Source of the DNA: Cheiracanthium punctorium
Lineage: Eukaryota > Arthropoda > Arachnida > Araneae > Cheiracanthiidae
DNA: 64,000 nucleotides
Direction: 5' to 3'
NCBI GenBank assembly: GCA_038373885.1
Contig: JAWZYV010019914.1
Coordinates: 310,001 to 374,000 of the forward strand
In this document: positions 24,750 through 35,591 of the stretch, piece after piece
Numbering within the stretch: the stretch's first letter is position 1
Layout of the letters: every line of letters starts with the position of its first letter
Notes under the pieces: model-generated
Databases searched by the model: none
Told to the model about the DNA's origin: nothing
The model's input: the letters and a program-made list of their open reading frames with translations, nothing else
Program-made: the position numbers and the translations under genes

Positions 24750-25471
24750 GGGGGGAAAAAAATATATGTGCTTGAAATTTTTTAAAAATTTAACTGAACA
24801 GAACTTTCATTGTGGTAGTTCCTAAACACTTCACATTCTTTTATGTTTCTTATAATTTACAAAAAAATATATATGATAATGCAAATTATTTCTTAGAAAT
24901 TGTACTAAACAATAAAATAACCTTTCATTTCAGAAGTTAATATTGATAAATGAAATATTAATTTCTGTCAATTCTGAAACTTAATATTCTACACAGAGGC
25001 AAAAGAACGAAAGCAGGATTGCTAACTGCTCTGCATTTCGCAGAGTTTCTCTGCAAAATCAGTAAAACTCTGCAAAGAAAGTGTTTGGCCAAGCATTTCT
25101 GTCCCAAAACAAAAACAAACCCTTTTGTTCAGTGGGAAATTTTCCCTGTCTTTCATTCAATTAATTATAACTTTTGGGAAATATTATTATAAATAATTAT
25201 TTTGAACCGATGGTTGGTATTTTTTTCATGTAATTATTTAATCTTGTAATTTTATAATTTTGGATTAATTAATATAATACACCCCTTAATAACCTAATAA
25301 TACCACCACTTCATTAAGCACACTTAAACTTAAAAAGTTGTCAAGTTTTTTATAATTTCTACAAGCACTATTGAACTGTTCTGCAAAAAAGTAAAATGCT
25401 CCTCCTAAATTACTACACATGCTTCTCCAATCAGTCCTTGTAGGCTGGCAACCTAATAGTTGATGTAAGGC

Positions 25472-25513
<42 letters not shown>

Positions 25514-25864
25514 AAAGTAAGTAAATGGATCTGAGATTTCTTAAAGATTGTCACTCTTCATGATCTTATTTGAATTTATCTGGTGAATGTTATATGGTAA
25601 AGTATTGAAATTATCTTGAATAAAAGTAGCATTAATTTCATCTAACTCAACAGCTGGAAAAATGTTTCCTTTGATAATGGTGGGCTTCTTGAATCACTTT
25701 CAACCATAATCATTTTTCACTGCTTCTCTGCTGCTTTACTATATAAAATTTATTTTGTTTTAGAAGCAAGACAGTAAAATGTTGACATGGCAATCAATAA
25801 ACAGAAGCTAAATCAGCTGTTAAATGCAAACATAAACAACCACAGAAACAAAAAGTTGAATTAT
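24750..25864. other. Intron 5, spacer with a long A run
   Basis: There is a run of 37 A at 25475-25511. A segment at about 25014-25452 begins caggattgctaactgctctgc and ends with ggctggcaaccta, possibly a degraded TIR element, but the flanks show no duplication. Confidence 0.4.
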
Positions 25865-26006
25865 AAAGGGTGATGAATTTAAAAGAGTATCCAATGATTT
25901 TTCTTATTACCCTTAAATGCAATGGATGTGGTGACTCTTCTCCCAGAAGCAGAATTATATCCAGTGTTCTGCAGGCATTTTGTCAAAATCTGACAGATCA
26001 TGCTAA

Positions 26007-26191
26007 CCCTTTAACGCACAGTGTTCCCGTTTGGGGCTGTGCCACACAGCCAGCTGTCGTCAGAAAAGGGTCTCTAGATCTGTGGCACACGATGAACGTT
26101 TCGATCGTCCGCCATATTGCTGGTAGTTAAGTCGAGCGATGGCAACGGCTGCCCTTTTTTCAGCTTTGGGAAAGGGTTGCGCCTCAAAGGG
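26007..26191. mobile_element. 185-bp piggyBac-type MITE
   Basis: The element starts cccttt and ends aaagggt, flanked by ctaa at 26003-26006 and ttaa at 26192-26195. The pattern TTAA-CCCTTT...AAAGGG-TTAA is diagnostic of the piggyBac superfamily; the left TTAA has mutated to CTAA. The interior is GC-richer than its surroundings and has no transposase. Confidence 0.65.
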
Positions 26192-26505
26192 TTAAAATGC
26201 AAAATGGATATTAAAAAAAAGAAAAAAAAAAAAAAGATAGAGAGAAGTGATAGCATAAACGGCACTTTGCTTTAATTGTTGTGCAAAATGTAACATTTTT
26301 ATTTTTTCTTTCTTTTAAAAGATGAAATGTTCTGCAAAGACTGTTCCAAAATGTACGTCACATTTTTAAGCTCTTTCTGGTTCTGGGACTATTCTAAGAA
26401 TAAAGCTTTAATTGAAAATAAACACACACTTTTATTTATTTTATCTGTGTTAAAAGATAAAATTAAAAAAACTTTGTGAAAAAAACACACATAAAAGGTT
26501 ACTTC

Positions 26506-26562
26506 AAGGCATAACGATCGTTTCGACCGAAAATTCATTCGGTCTTCGTCAGACAAACCCTT
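26506..26562 (-). ncRNA. Hammerhead-ribozyme-like motif, left arm
   Basis: Read on the minus strand: the box ctgacga, helix II gaccgaa paired with ttcggtc (seven perfect pairs), the box gaaa, a short self-complementary helix III (acg-at-cgt), then ttat and a helix I pairing aagg with cctt. The order matches a type I hammerhead with the very short helix III known from Penelope-like elements. One extra A stands between ctgacga and helix II, and the cleavage triplet would be GTT, both unfavourable. Activity is unproven. Confidence 0.4.
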
Positions 26563-26610
26563 CTGTCAAAAAGAACAGAGGGAACTGAAAAAGATAAACC
26601 TTTTTGATGG

Positions 26611-26667
26611 AAGGGCTTGTCTGACGAAGACTGAATGAATTTTCGGTCGAAACGATCGTTACGCCTT
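26611..26667 (+). ncRNA. Hammerhead-ribozyme-like motif, right arm
   Basis: Same layout as the left arm on the plus strand: ctgacga at 26621-26627, helix II 26629-26635 with 26642-26648 (one G-T wobble where the left arm has C-G), gaaa at 26649-26652, helix III 26652-26659, and helix I from 26611-26620 with 26661-26667. The substitution in helix II keeps pairing, as would be expected under structural constraint or by chance. The extra A at 26628 is shared with the left arm. Confidence 0.4.
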
Positions 26668-27429
26668 GAAGTAACCTTTTATGTGTGTTTTTTTGAAGAA
26701 GTTTTCATTTATTTTAAAGTTTTAATTGTTTGAACTTTCTTCAATTGTGGGAGGCAATTTCCAATGCTGTTCCACTGCTAGAACTATTGTGAGGTAAAAC
26801 TGAAATGGAGACACACAGTGTTACTTAATTCTATGATAATTTTATTTTTGAAAAACATAATTTAATTCAAATTTTTTAATATCATTCCTTACAGCAAATG
26901 TTGAAAATGTTCGCCACCATTTTGAATACTGAAAACACTTGGGTTTTCTAGAGAAGTCCTGCAAACATTTATGAATTAAAACAAACTATAACTGTAGAAA
27001 TCTCGTCACCCAGAAATCAATAACTCCAAAAATGTTGAGAAGAATGTCAAAAAACTTGGTTACACACTTATTTATGCATTGAAAATAGTGACGAACATTT
27101 TCAACATTTGCTGTAAGGAGTGATAATGTAAAAAACTTGAATTATATAATGTTTTTCCAAAAAAGAAAAAAATCACTGGATTAAGTAACATTGTGCTTCT
27201 CCATTTTTGCTTTGCCTCACAAATAAAGTTGTAACAGTTCAACAGAGTGTTGGAATTGTCTCCCACACTTAAACCAGGTTCAAGCAATCATATTTAGTCT
27301 TAGAATAGTTGTCACATCCATCAGTTTAAAGGGTTATAAGAAAAACCAGTGGGTGCTATTTTAAATTGATCACCCTGTAGTATATGTGTTAAAGCAAGCA
27401 GTGAGCACCTTGTAAATTAAGATCTATCT

Positions 27430-28275
27430 ATATAAAAATGTTTGTTTGGTCCGTGTGTGTATGAAGTTGAAAAACTCCAAAACCGTTTGACTGATCACCA
27501 TGAAATTTGGTACACCTAAGTCTCTTATCATGTAGAAGGTTTTTATGCTATCTATTTTCCTCTAACTCGCCGCTACGTGAAGCTGCAGAAAGTTGAATTC
27601 TATTCAACTGCTTGCTATGAAAATACCCTTTAACTTATTTTGACGAAAATTAGTACGTAAGGATATTTGAGCACGGAGAATTTTTTACACTACGCTACAG
27701 AACACCGCTACACGCTACAGAACATCGAATTCTATTCCGGTTAAGTGCTTGCTGTGAAAATTGTGTTCAATCGATTTTGATGAAAAATGGTGCACATGGA
27801 TATTTGAACATGGAGAATATTTTTATGCAATCCATTTTGCTATAACTTTCCGATTGATGGTGCTGCAGCTCATCAACTTCTATACCGTTCGACCCATCGT
27901 ATCGATAGATAGATATTTGAACACAGAGAAATTTTGTCATTATCCATTTTGCTATAACTTGCCACTAGATGTACTTCAATCAATACCTTCAGGTATGTCA
28001 AATGGTACCCACATATACTTCAGGTACGGCTTCTGTCAAATCAATAACTTCAGGACTGTTCAACTAATCGCCATGGAAATTTGTATACATAGATGTTAGA
28101 ATGTGAAGAATATTTTTGCTGCATTTGTTTTGCTATAACTCGTCTTCTGTACTGTTCAACTGCTTGCTATGAAAATACCATTAAACTGATTTTGATGAAA
28201 ATTTGTACACAAAGATATTTAAGCAAGGAGAATACTTTTACACTATCCATTTTGCTATTACTTGTATTATATATG
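27430..28275 (+). repeat. Degenerate tandem array, unit about 130-160 bp
   Basis: Blocks recur in order: (t)tcaactgcttgctatgaaa, gattttgatgaaaat(t/g)t, gatatttgaaca(t/c)(g/a)gag, then tatccattttgctataactt. Good copies lie near 27590-27720, 27740-27860, 27900-27965, 28040-28145 and 28160-28265. Copies are diverged and contain short open frames that I take as chance. No family was recognised. Confidence 0.6.
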
Positions 28276-28772
28276 CAGTAACACTCTGCTTATAAAGAAC
28301 TCACAACACAACTTTGAATTATTTATACCCATGCAAAACTCTAATGTATTTTTTATTTTTCCATAGATTGACATGATGATTAAGATGTTTAAACCATTTT
28401 TGGAAATGCATAAACACAGAATGCATTTTTCCGGTTTAAAAATGAAATGTATAAAATAAAAATATTTCTTGGTTTTAAAATATTTTACATCAACATAAAA
28501 TTTAGGCTTTTTTCTCCCTTTCAAACTATGTTTGTTACTATTTAAGGCATTAAAACTAAGGATTGCTTACATTTTTTTAAAATCAGGGGTCTCAAGAAAC
28601 GCAAAACCTTTAAACCAGGTATGAGCATCCTTTGAAAAGTGTAGGGTCAAATTTTAGATATGTTAGAGCTGTATAATTGTAATTTATATGGGATTTTGAA
28701 TGGCGTATATGGATTTTATACAGGGTTTTGATATGTTCCACAGGCCGGATCAAAAGCTGTAGCAGTCCACAT
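28276..28772. other. Intron 5, spacer
   Basis: No gene. At 28585 caggggtctcaagaaac resembles a hAT terminus, and the later text accaggtatgagcatcc and ccacaggccggatcaaaagctg belongs to sequence that the GC-rich MITE has split. The matching right end was not found. Confidence 0.4.
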
Positions 28773-29170
28773 TAGAGATGAGACGGGCTCAGCCCGAGCC
28801 CGAGCCCGGGCCCGACTCGGGCTCGGGCTCTGTAATTCACGATTGCGTTCGGGCTCGGGCGGGCTCGGGCTCGTGAAAAATTTCTCCTTTGTTGAACATA
28901 CTCCTTGAAACAGATTTTAAAAAGTGATTCATGGGATAAATAGACGTACTTATTTAAAAAAATAGCGGCATGGGGGACTAGAAGGTATGTGAAGCTCCAA
29001 AATTTATTGTATCCTATTAATGAAGTAGTTAAATTTATTTGTCTTTAGCTGAAATTTCGGGCTCGGGCTCCAACTTTAATAATATTGCTCGGGCTCGGGC
29101 GGGCTCGGATTAAAAGTCTTCGGGCTCGGGCGGGCTCTGGCTTCAAAAAATGAGCCCGAACTCATCTCTA
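28773..29170. mobile_element. GC-rich 398-bp hAT-type MITE
   Basis: The ends are tagagatgagacgggctca and the complement of tgagcccgaactcatctcta, flanked by a perfect 8-bp duplication, gtccacat (28765-28772 and 29171-29178). Both subterminal regions are built from the word cgggctcggg(c), many times and in both orientations, while the middle (about 28880-29050) is AT-rich. The TIR start TAGAGATG is typical of several hAT families. No transposase is present. Confidence 0.92.
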
Positions 29171-29178
29171 GTCCACAT

Positions 29179-29657
29179 CCGGCCCGCAGGCCGGGGATGT
29201 TGCCCATATGTGATTTAAATCAATTTTATTTATCAAGCATTAGATAACTAAATTACCTTGCGGTTTCCTTTGGTGTCATCATACAAGAAAATGAAATGGA
29301 GACTTTAAAACTTTTCAGATATTAATCTACTTTCTCAGTCGATTGTTGACATTGTAAACAATCTGTTGATTCTAAAAGTCCTCAGTTTTTTATTGAGATT
29401 TGATAACTTTGTAATATCATGTACTTTTACAAGAACTATAATTTCTATAATGTACACAACAGTTATGCAAAAACATTTTAAGATCAATTATCACATATAG
29501 AAGATTGAATACAGTACCGTACACTTTTATTTTTCCCCCCTTTTTTTCTAAATCCATGCTCAATTGTTAAAAAATAAAGTATATAATTCAAATCACCCCT
29601 AAAGCCTTATCACAGCAATATAGAATATTATTTAAAATTCGGATATAAAAGTAAAAC
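29179..29657. other. Intron 5, spacer
   Basis: AT-rich sequence with a C run at 29535-29541. The first bases (ccggcccgcaggccgggg) continue the older repeat into which the GC-rich MITE inserted. No gene. Confidence 0.4.
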
Positions 29658-30383
29658 CAGGGCTGGGAAGTAGTGCACGACATGCAGCGAAACTACAGTA
29701 GTCACTACTTTTTTTTATAATTTGTTGTGGAGCATTCTACTTTTTAAAAAAAGTAGTGTAGTATGTAGTGCACTAAAAAAATCAGTAGTTTGTAGCGCGT
29801 TTTGGAAACTGGTGCTGGAAAATATGGCATTCCGATGCCATGCTTACCTTGCTTACTGTGTCGGGCTGCCCCCTGGCTACGGGAGAGAAAGGAGGGGCAA
29901 CTGTACCCGGGCACAGCATCGTCCTCAGGTGCCAAATGGTATATGAAAGTTACCTAAAAGCGCATGGATAAAAGAGGGCCCGGATAAAAAGTGCACTCTA
30001 GATATTATACTTTGAAAACATTTACTTATAGTGAAATAAGGGAATGTTGTATTTTATTAAGATACTTCACACTTTGATCTAAAGTTAAAAGAAATGTTTC
30101 AAAATAGCTCCTTTTTAATAATTGCTTTACAAGTTTTGGAGGGAGCCAGCCACCTCCCTCAAATACTCCCCTGGTAGTTGTTTATTAGAGCAATAGTTTT
30201 CTCCAAATGAATATGAATGTAATGCAAACTGAATCTTTTAGCAAAATTTGTCTCCTAAAAATAGCGAAGTAGTGACTACATATCTAAAGTAGTGTAGCTA
30301 ACTACATTTGAAAAAGTAGTTGTAGTTAACTACATTTTTTGAAAAGTAGTTCACTACAAATAAAAGTAGTTTTCCCGCCACTG
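29658..30383. mobile_element. 726-bp hAT-type element with gtagt repeats
   Basis: The ends are cagggctgggaagtag and the complement of ctacttt-type sequence ending tttcccgccactg, flanked by a perfect 8-bp duplication, agtaaaac (29650-29657 and 30384-30391). Subterminal regions are packed with gtagt and actac words (29690-29800, 30270-30370), likely transposase-binding sites. An internal open frame is not transposase-like. Confidence 0.9.
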
Positions 30384-30603
30384 AGTAAAACAATATATAA
30401 TTTAAAGTACACCATGATGTGCACCATAAAGTACACCATAATATGAAGAAAATTGTTAAACTCAATATAATATAATTTTATACGTTATAGTGTTCTTATA
30501 TACAAATGCTTTGAAGTGATGTGGTTAATGAGATTGTGCAACTTTTGTTATTTTGTGCAATCTTAATCATTTCTTTTCTTGTACTATTTTTTTTTATTTT
30601 TAG

Positions 30604-30857
30604 GTGTTAAATTTATGTGGGAATGCTGTTTTGAAAGTGTAAAAGATCTGGATAAACCAGGTTCTGGATGTATTCTTGCACATTGCATGGGTTTGGGAAA
30701 AACCCTGCAGGTGATTGCTTTTTTGCATACCTGTTTGACAAATCCAATAGTGAAGAAAAAAATTACCAGGGCTATGATAATTTGTCCTTACAATGTAGCT
30801 CTAAATTGGGTAGCTGAATTTGATCACTGGTTGGAGGATGTAGAAGGAGACATAAGG
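30604..30857 (+). CDS. ATRX: ATRX exon 6 of window, helicase motifs I and Ia
   Basis: The exon has 254 nt. The acceptor ttttttatttttag ends at 30603 and the donor gtatgt starts at 30858. After completing the split Gly it reads VKFMWECCFESVKDLDK, GSGCILAHCMGLGKTLQVIA and RAMIICPYNVALNWVAEF. MGLGKT is the Walker A nucleotide-binding loop, and ICPxNxALNW is motif Ia with the ATRX-specific NW pair. It ends at an Arg codon in phase 0. This is the most diagnostic exon for ATRX versus other SNF2 proteins. The following intron is 19 kb. Confidence 0.97.
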
Positions 30858-32104
30858 GTATGTTTGAAGTTTTTTTCTTTTTAATTTACATGCAGTCAAA
30901 TCCTGTTTTAGCATAGTCCATTGCAATGAAAATCTCATTTCAGCAAATTCTTTGGTAATCCCCAAATAAAATTACATGAGAATTAATCATATATATATTA
31001 TTTCTCAAATGTGTTTTTTTTCTGGCGCGTCTATGTCTCATTAAATACTTGACCAAAAAATTTTTTTAAATACCCAGTTAAAGCTTGTAATGTCTACTTT
31101 TGACGAAAAATATGCAAAAATTCGAAAAAAATCTTTTTGTTAATAAAAAAAAAAAAAAAAAATCATATATATTATTTCTCAAAGGTGTTTTTTTTCTGGC
31201 ACGGCTAGATCTCATTAAATAAGTGACCCAAAAAAAAAAAAAAAAAATGTAACAGACTTCATGGTTCCAGGTTGCCATGGAGTCAGATGAATTGAATATA
31301 CTTTCTTTAAAAATGAATGGCAACGACAGATAAAAAATGTAAGAAAAATAGAACAGCTAGGAGTTGTTATTATTTTTTTGTATAGATTGGATGAATGATT
31401 GAAGGTAACTAGAAATACAGTTTTTTTTTTTTTGTGAATTGTTTGTAAAATAAATATTTAAATGAGGATAAAAGAACTTCTTATTTTGTCTTTTCAATCG
31501 AGCCGTCTCATTTTGATAATTCAGTGAGTTGTATTCATCTGTCGCCGGCAGAATAATTTGTTCTGTGCCATTTTCTCGAAGGTTTGGCGACATTTTTCTG
31601 GCGTTCCCGGGTGGGCGGCTTGAATTGAAACGGGCGCGGCTAGATCCCATTAAATAAGTGACCAAAAAAATATAAAAAATACCCAGTTAAAGCTTATGAT
31701 TTCTACTTTTGATGAAAACAGTGCCACCTGTTGGTGACACATGTTTTTTAATCTCTATGAAATGCAAAAATGTACAGAAGATGGCATTTGAATAGCCTTA
31801 ATACTATCGATATATTCAACTTTAAATGTAAGAGGTGCCATATTCGATATAGAGATCAGTGGTGCAAACTGTAAATATATATACCAATATATATATTTAT
31901 ATATTGATATACAATTAACATTAAGTAGATTTTCTGTTTGCTTATAATTATTAACTGCTAATATTGTTTTTAAAGAGGTTTTATAAAATGAAACAGTTAA
32001 AATAAATTTATTTCTGTTAAAATAAACGTCTACTTTTTGAATGATTTCCAATCAAACATCTAACTGACCCATGAAAATATATAACACAATACTATGTACT
32101 TATA
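30858..32104. repeat. Intron 6 start with a repeated block
   Basis: A block resembling ctggc(g/a)cggctagat, ctcattaaataagtgacc and a run of A occurs three times, near 31021-31065, 31194-31250 and 31634-31680; the first and third copies continue into tacccagttaaagctt. Copies are in the same orientation. The remainder is AT-rich with A or T runs at 31143-31160 and 31229-31247. No gene. Confidence 0.5.
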
Positions 32105-32718
32105 GACACATTTATTCATTTTCATATAAAATATCCAACCGGGCACGTAAAATGAACTTTCGTATCCCAATTAAACCCAATAGCAATATATTTAAAAGAA
32201 TCCGGTCAGATAAAGACAAGATTAACCCTCTAGAAACCGCAGGTATTTATAAAATAAATTTCACCTATATAGATTCCAACCTTCCTGGATACTACATTGG
32301 TGTTACAAAAAGAAAAATTAAAGATAGAATTAAAGAACACATAAACGACATAAAATACAATAGACAAAGTACCGCTCTATCCAGCCTAGCTTTAAAGGAA
32401 AATATAAATATAGATTTTGTAAATGTCAAGAAAATAGCTAATTACAGTAACCACAATTATGGCTTACGATGGGAAGTGTTGGAAATAATGACACAAGAGG
32501 GAGCTCTCAACGACATGGCGCATGCGCAGATTGAGCAATCGTGGCAGGCCTTGGTGAAGAAGAAGCGATGAGCGAGCCAGGCAGCTCAGCTCCGATGATG
32601 ACAGTGGGCTGGACTGTCGAAAGCGCTCATGGTGCATGTTTTAATTATTTTACGGAGATTTTGGGCTTTTTAATGTTTTTAACTAATTACAAAGGTATTT
32701 CCGTGTTCAAATTTTAAC
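32105..32718 (+). pseudogene. Penelope-like element fragment A (GIY-YIG end)
   Basis: A 3' fragment of a Penelope-like retroelement. The open frame to 32571 lacks the reverse transcriptase but keeps the C-terminal GIY-YIG endonuclease: AGIYKINFT, then GYYIGVTKRKIKDRIKEH, a downstream conserved NHNYGLRWE and a C-terminus ending ALVKKKR. This endonuclease nicks target DNA for retroposition. The stop is followed by a 3' untranslated part shared with the other two copies, with a hammerhead-like motif at about 32585-32635. Compared with copy C, part of the upstream coding sequence is deleted before 32131. Confidence 0.88.
32585..32640 (+). ncRNA. Hammerhead-like motif in PLE 3' end, copy A
   Basis: The sequence ccgatga is followed by t, then gacagt...actgtc (helix II), gaaa and agcgct (self-complementary helix III). 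In copies B and C helix II is gacagc...gctgtc, so pairing is kept although the closing pair changes from C-G to T-A. PLEs are known to carry type I hammerheads in their terminal regions. Against it: C in place of the invariant U of CUGANGA, one extra base after this box, and a poor helix I. Confidence 0.33.
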
Positions 32719-33165
32719 CATCAATTTTTGTTTAACAAAAATACCACAAACTATTTATTTTATAAATACTGCCAAAAAATCCCCTGAAAACTCCTTTTAA
32801 ACTTCCTAAACACTACAGGCTCCCTGACTAGCTGTTATATAAATTCACTTGAGAAATTTGACTTAAAAATATGACCACACTTTCTTAAAATCGCTTTTAA
32901 TCTTCAGGAACTGAAGATGCAAAAAAACTGTTGCTGATACACAAGTCTGATAAAACAGGATCAACTTGAGGTGCTTCCTGAAAAGTACTTCATCGAACAA
33001 TTATTTTACTTGCTGAAAAAATCTTAGTTAAAAATGAACTTCAATTTAAATTTAATTAAAAACATCTTGTTAGTTACTACAATCTAGCACATCCAATTCC
33101 CAAAGCATCTTAAAACATACATCTTGCTAATTCTTAAAATTCTGCTAAAAAAAAACTGATTTAAA

Positions 33166-33196
<31 letters not shown>

Positions 33197-33239
33197 CATT
33201 ACTTACATTACTAAAAAAAACAAAAACATTAGACTTTAG
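32719..33239. other. Spacer between two convergent PLE fragments
   Basis: AT-rich sequence with an A run at 33170-33196. It lies between the 3' ends of PLE copies A (plus) and B (minus) and may be PLE terminal sequence, but I see no match in copy C. Confidence 0.4.
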
Positions 33240-34975
33240 TTAAAAACATTAAAAAGCCTAAAATCTCCGTAAAATAATTAAAACACGCACCATTAGCGCT
33301 TTCGACAGCCTAGCCTGCTGTCATCATCGGAACTGAGCTGCTTGGCTCGTTCACCGCTTCTTCTTCACCAAGGCCTGCCACGATTGCTCGATCTGCGCAT
33401 GCGCCATGTCGTTGACAGCTCCCTCTTGTGGCATTATTTCCAACGCTTCCCGTCTTAAGCCATAATTGTGGTTATTGTAATTAGCTATTTTCTTGACATT
33501 TACAAATCTATATTTATATTTTCCTTTAAGGCTAGGCGGGATAGAGCGGTACTTTGTCTATTGTATTTTATGTCGTTTATGTGTTCTTTAATTCTATCTT
33601 TAATTTTTCTTTTTGAAACACCAATGTAGTATCCGGCAAGGTTGGAATCTCCATACGTGAAATTTATTTTATAAATACCTGCGGTTTCTAGAGGGTTAAT
33701 CTTGTCTTTATCTGACCGGATTCTTTTAAATATATTGCTATTGGGTTTAATTGAGATACGAAGGTTCATTTTACGTGCCCGGTTGGATATTTTTACAGCG
33801 AGACCGCAACAGTAGGGAATCGGATGAGTAAATGTGGATTTTTCTTTTTGTGCGTCGTTGATGATGTTAAGTTTCTTTCTTCTATTTCTGATTAGGTGGG
33901 GGATGATATTGTTGGGATAATTAGCTTCGCGCGCAAGTTGCTTTATGAATTGTATTTCTTCCTTTAGTAATTGTTGGTTGTAGCATATTTCCAGGGCTAT
34001 ATTGACGTGTGAACGTAAGATTGATATTTTGTAGTTATATGTAGTTTTTGAGGAGTAATTGACTATTTTATTATTATTGGTAGGCTTACGATAAACGGTA
34101 GTTTCTATATTGTCTGGGGTGGTTCTAATTACTTTAACGTCAAGGAAATTTAGGCTATTATCCTGCTCAAGTTCTATAGTAAATTGTATATTTTCATCAA
34201 GTGAGTTAAGTTCGTCGAGGATATTATTTATGCTATTGTTATTTACTATTGCAAAAACATCATCAACATAACGAAACCAGTATTTAATATGGGGGTGGAG
34301 GTTTGTATTGATTAAAGTTTCAAGGTTTCGCATTTTCCACTCTGCTACTATACCAGATATCGGGGAGCCCATAGGGACACCTTTATTCTGTTTGTAAAAA
34401 TTATTATTGAATTGGAAGTAGGAGTTATTGAGGATGAGAGACAAGGCAGCTTTTAGGGTTATTGAAATATCTGTATTAAATGCGTTCTCAATTTCTTTAC
34501 TTATTGTATTGTACATCTCTATTGTGTCTATGGAAGGATATAAGTTGGTGACGTCGAAGCTGACCATTTTAACAGAATCTGAGAATTGTATGATTTTTAA
34601 TTCTTTTAAAAAATCAGTTGTGGAATTTAGAGATGAGTTTGAGGAAGGAATTATTTGCTGTAATATGTTTTTTAGGTATTTTTCAAGTAGGTAGGTAGGG
34701 CCTTCACATTTACTGACTATTGGGCGGAGGGATGGGGGATTTTTATGATCTTTATATTTTCCAAATATGCGCAGAGCAAAGGCAGTAGGGCTATGTAATT
34801 GTTGTGGTTTGTTATTGGGCCAGCTTCCTTTATTTATGAGTTCTTTTAGGATATTGTTAATTTTGGTGGTGGGGTCCTTATTTAGTATATTGCAGGGACC
34901 GCAGTGCTCCTTTTTTTCCTGTTTTTCCTTTTTTTTCAATTGGCTCCTTTTTTCCTATTTTTTTCTTTAAATACA
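33240..34975 (-). pseudogene. Penelope-like element B: reverse transcriptase plus GIY-YIG
   Basis: A 479-codon open frame (33500-34939, minus). Residues 20-60 are the RT0/1 region (DPTTKINNILKEL). FDVTNLYPSI at 128-137 holds the first catalytic Asp; GVPMGSPISG is at 187-196; YVDD at 224-227 is the catalytic pair; FTIELEQDNSLNFLDVKV follows. The GIY-YIG nuclease is at about 420-460 (AGIYKINFT, GYYIGVSKRKIKDRI). The frame ends early at NIDL because a T is missing near 33507; copy A shows that about 35 more codons should follow. The N-terminus is separated by a 4.6-kb insertion and lies at 39546-39870 on the same strand. Confidence 0.93.
33288..33348 (-). ncRNA. Hammerhead-like motif in PLE 3' end, copy B
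   Basis: On the minus strand: ccgatga, t, gacagc with loop aggctag and gctgtc, gaaa, agcgct, then aatgg. Same layout and position relative to the GIY-YIG stop region as in copies A and C. The same caveats apply. Confidence 0.33.
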
Positions 34976-35591
34976 GTTTCCCCTCCTATTTTCAGCCTTT
35001 TCTTCCTTTTCCCCTCTCGCTTTCCCACAGTTCTCTTTCTTTGATCTTTTTTTCTTTCTTTCTTTCGGAATGACGGCGCGGATAGTGCGGCCAGTGATTG
35101 GCCATTCTTATCTGTTGAAGCTATTAGGAATGAGTCCAAAGAATATAAATATCACTCGCGTGAACGAGTCCAGCTCCTTCACTCCCAGTTTCCCCCCCTC
35201 ATCTGTTACTGAATGGGAGTTATGGGATTTTCTTCCCGGGTACTCCTCACGCAACACGTACTTATCACAAGTCCAGCTCCCATAGGGATAATGTAAGAGC
35301 AGAAACGCGGGCATACGCGACGCGTTGGCGGAAACCGTGGTGGTAAAAAAAAAAACAATTTTACAGGGCTCAAATGCTGATCCGAAACTATTTGAGTTAG
35401 CTGGGAGTTATTTCCCCCCCTTCTTTAACGAAGAAACACGTTTAAAATTCTTCCAATCATAGTCAGATAATGTAGACGCATGCCGGACGCGGATACGTTC
35501 AAAGGTCTTGCAGATAGTTTTCCAGTAATTCCAAGTTGTTTTTTTTAAATGGATAGTTACATAAATCTTTTTTAAGTCACAATAACCCAAG
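34976..35591. other. GC-richer non-coding stretch, origin unknown
   Basis: No supported gene. A pyrimidine-rich tract (34976-35065) is followed by mixed sequence with CG-containing words such as gacggcgcggatagtgcgg and gcgggcatacgcgacgcg (35070-35335). It could be a 5' control region of the inserted element. Several overlapping short open frames have no motifs. Confidence 0.35.

Larger units (their letters stand above)
26415..26715. mobile_element. Palindromic 300-bp insert with 13-bp flanking repeats
   Basis: The insert interrupts the left arm of the foldback element. It is flanked by aaagctttaattg (26402-26414) and aaagttttaattg (26716-26728), which differ at one base and look like a long target duplication. 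Two arms of about 90 bp (26483-26573 and 26600-26691) are almost perfect inverted copies. Each arm contains a hammerhead-like fold. The duplication is longer and less regular than for DNA transposons, which fits retroposition of a small ribozyme-bearing RNA or a PLE fragment. No open frame. Confidence 0.6.
25865..27379. mobile_element. Foldback element with long inverted arms
   Basis: The left end aagggtgatgaatttaaaag and the complement of the right end ttaaattgatcaccctg match. The arms can be followed inward through matching blocks: ggatgtg, actattctaag, tgggaggcaattt / gtgggagacaatt, atgttacttaat, and a 39-bp block at about 26887-26925 paired with 27090-27120. The central spacer is about 170 bp. 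The left arm has two later insertions, one carrying a piggyBac-type MITE (26007-26191) and one palindromic insert (26415-26715). No transposase frame is present. The ends are next to TA dinucleotides, which may be a TA duplication. Confidence 0.65.

Noticed and set aside
25014..25452. Possible TIR element with caggattgctaac and ggctggcaaccta ends
   Set aside because: The ends match only partly and the flanks show no duplication.
29722..29946. Open frame ending near 29946 as coding
   Set aside because: It lies wholly inside a non-autonomous hAT element (29658-30383) and has no transposase motif.
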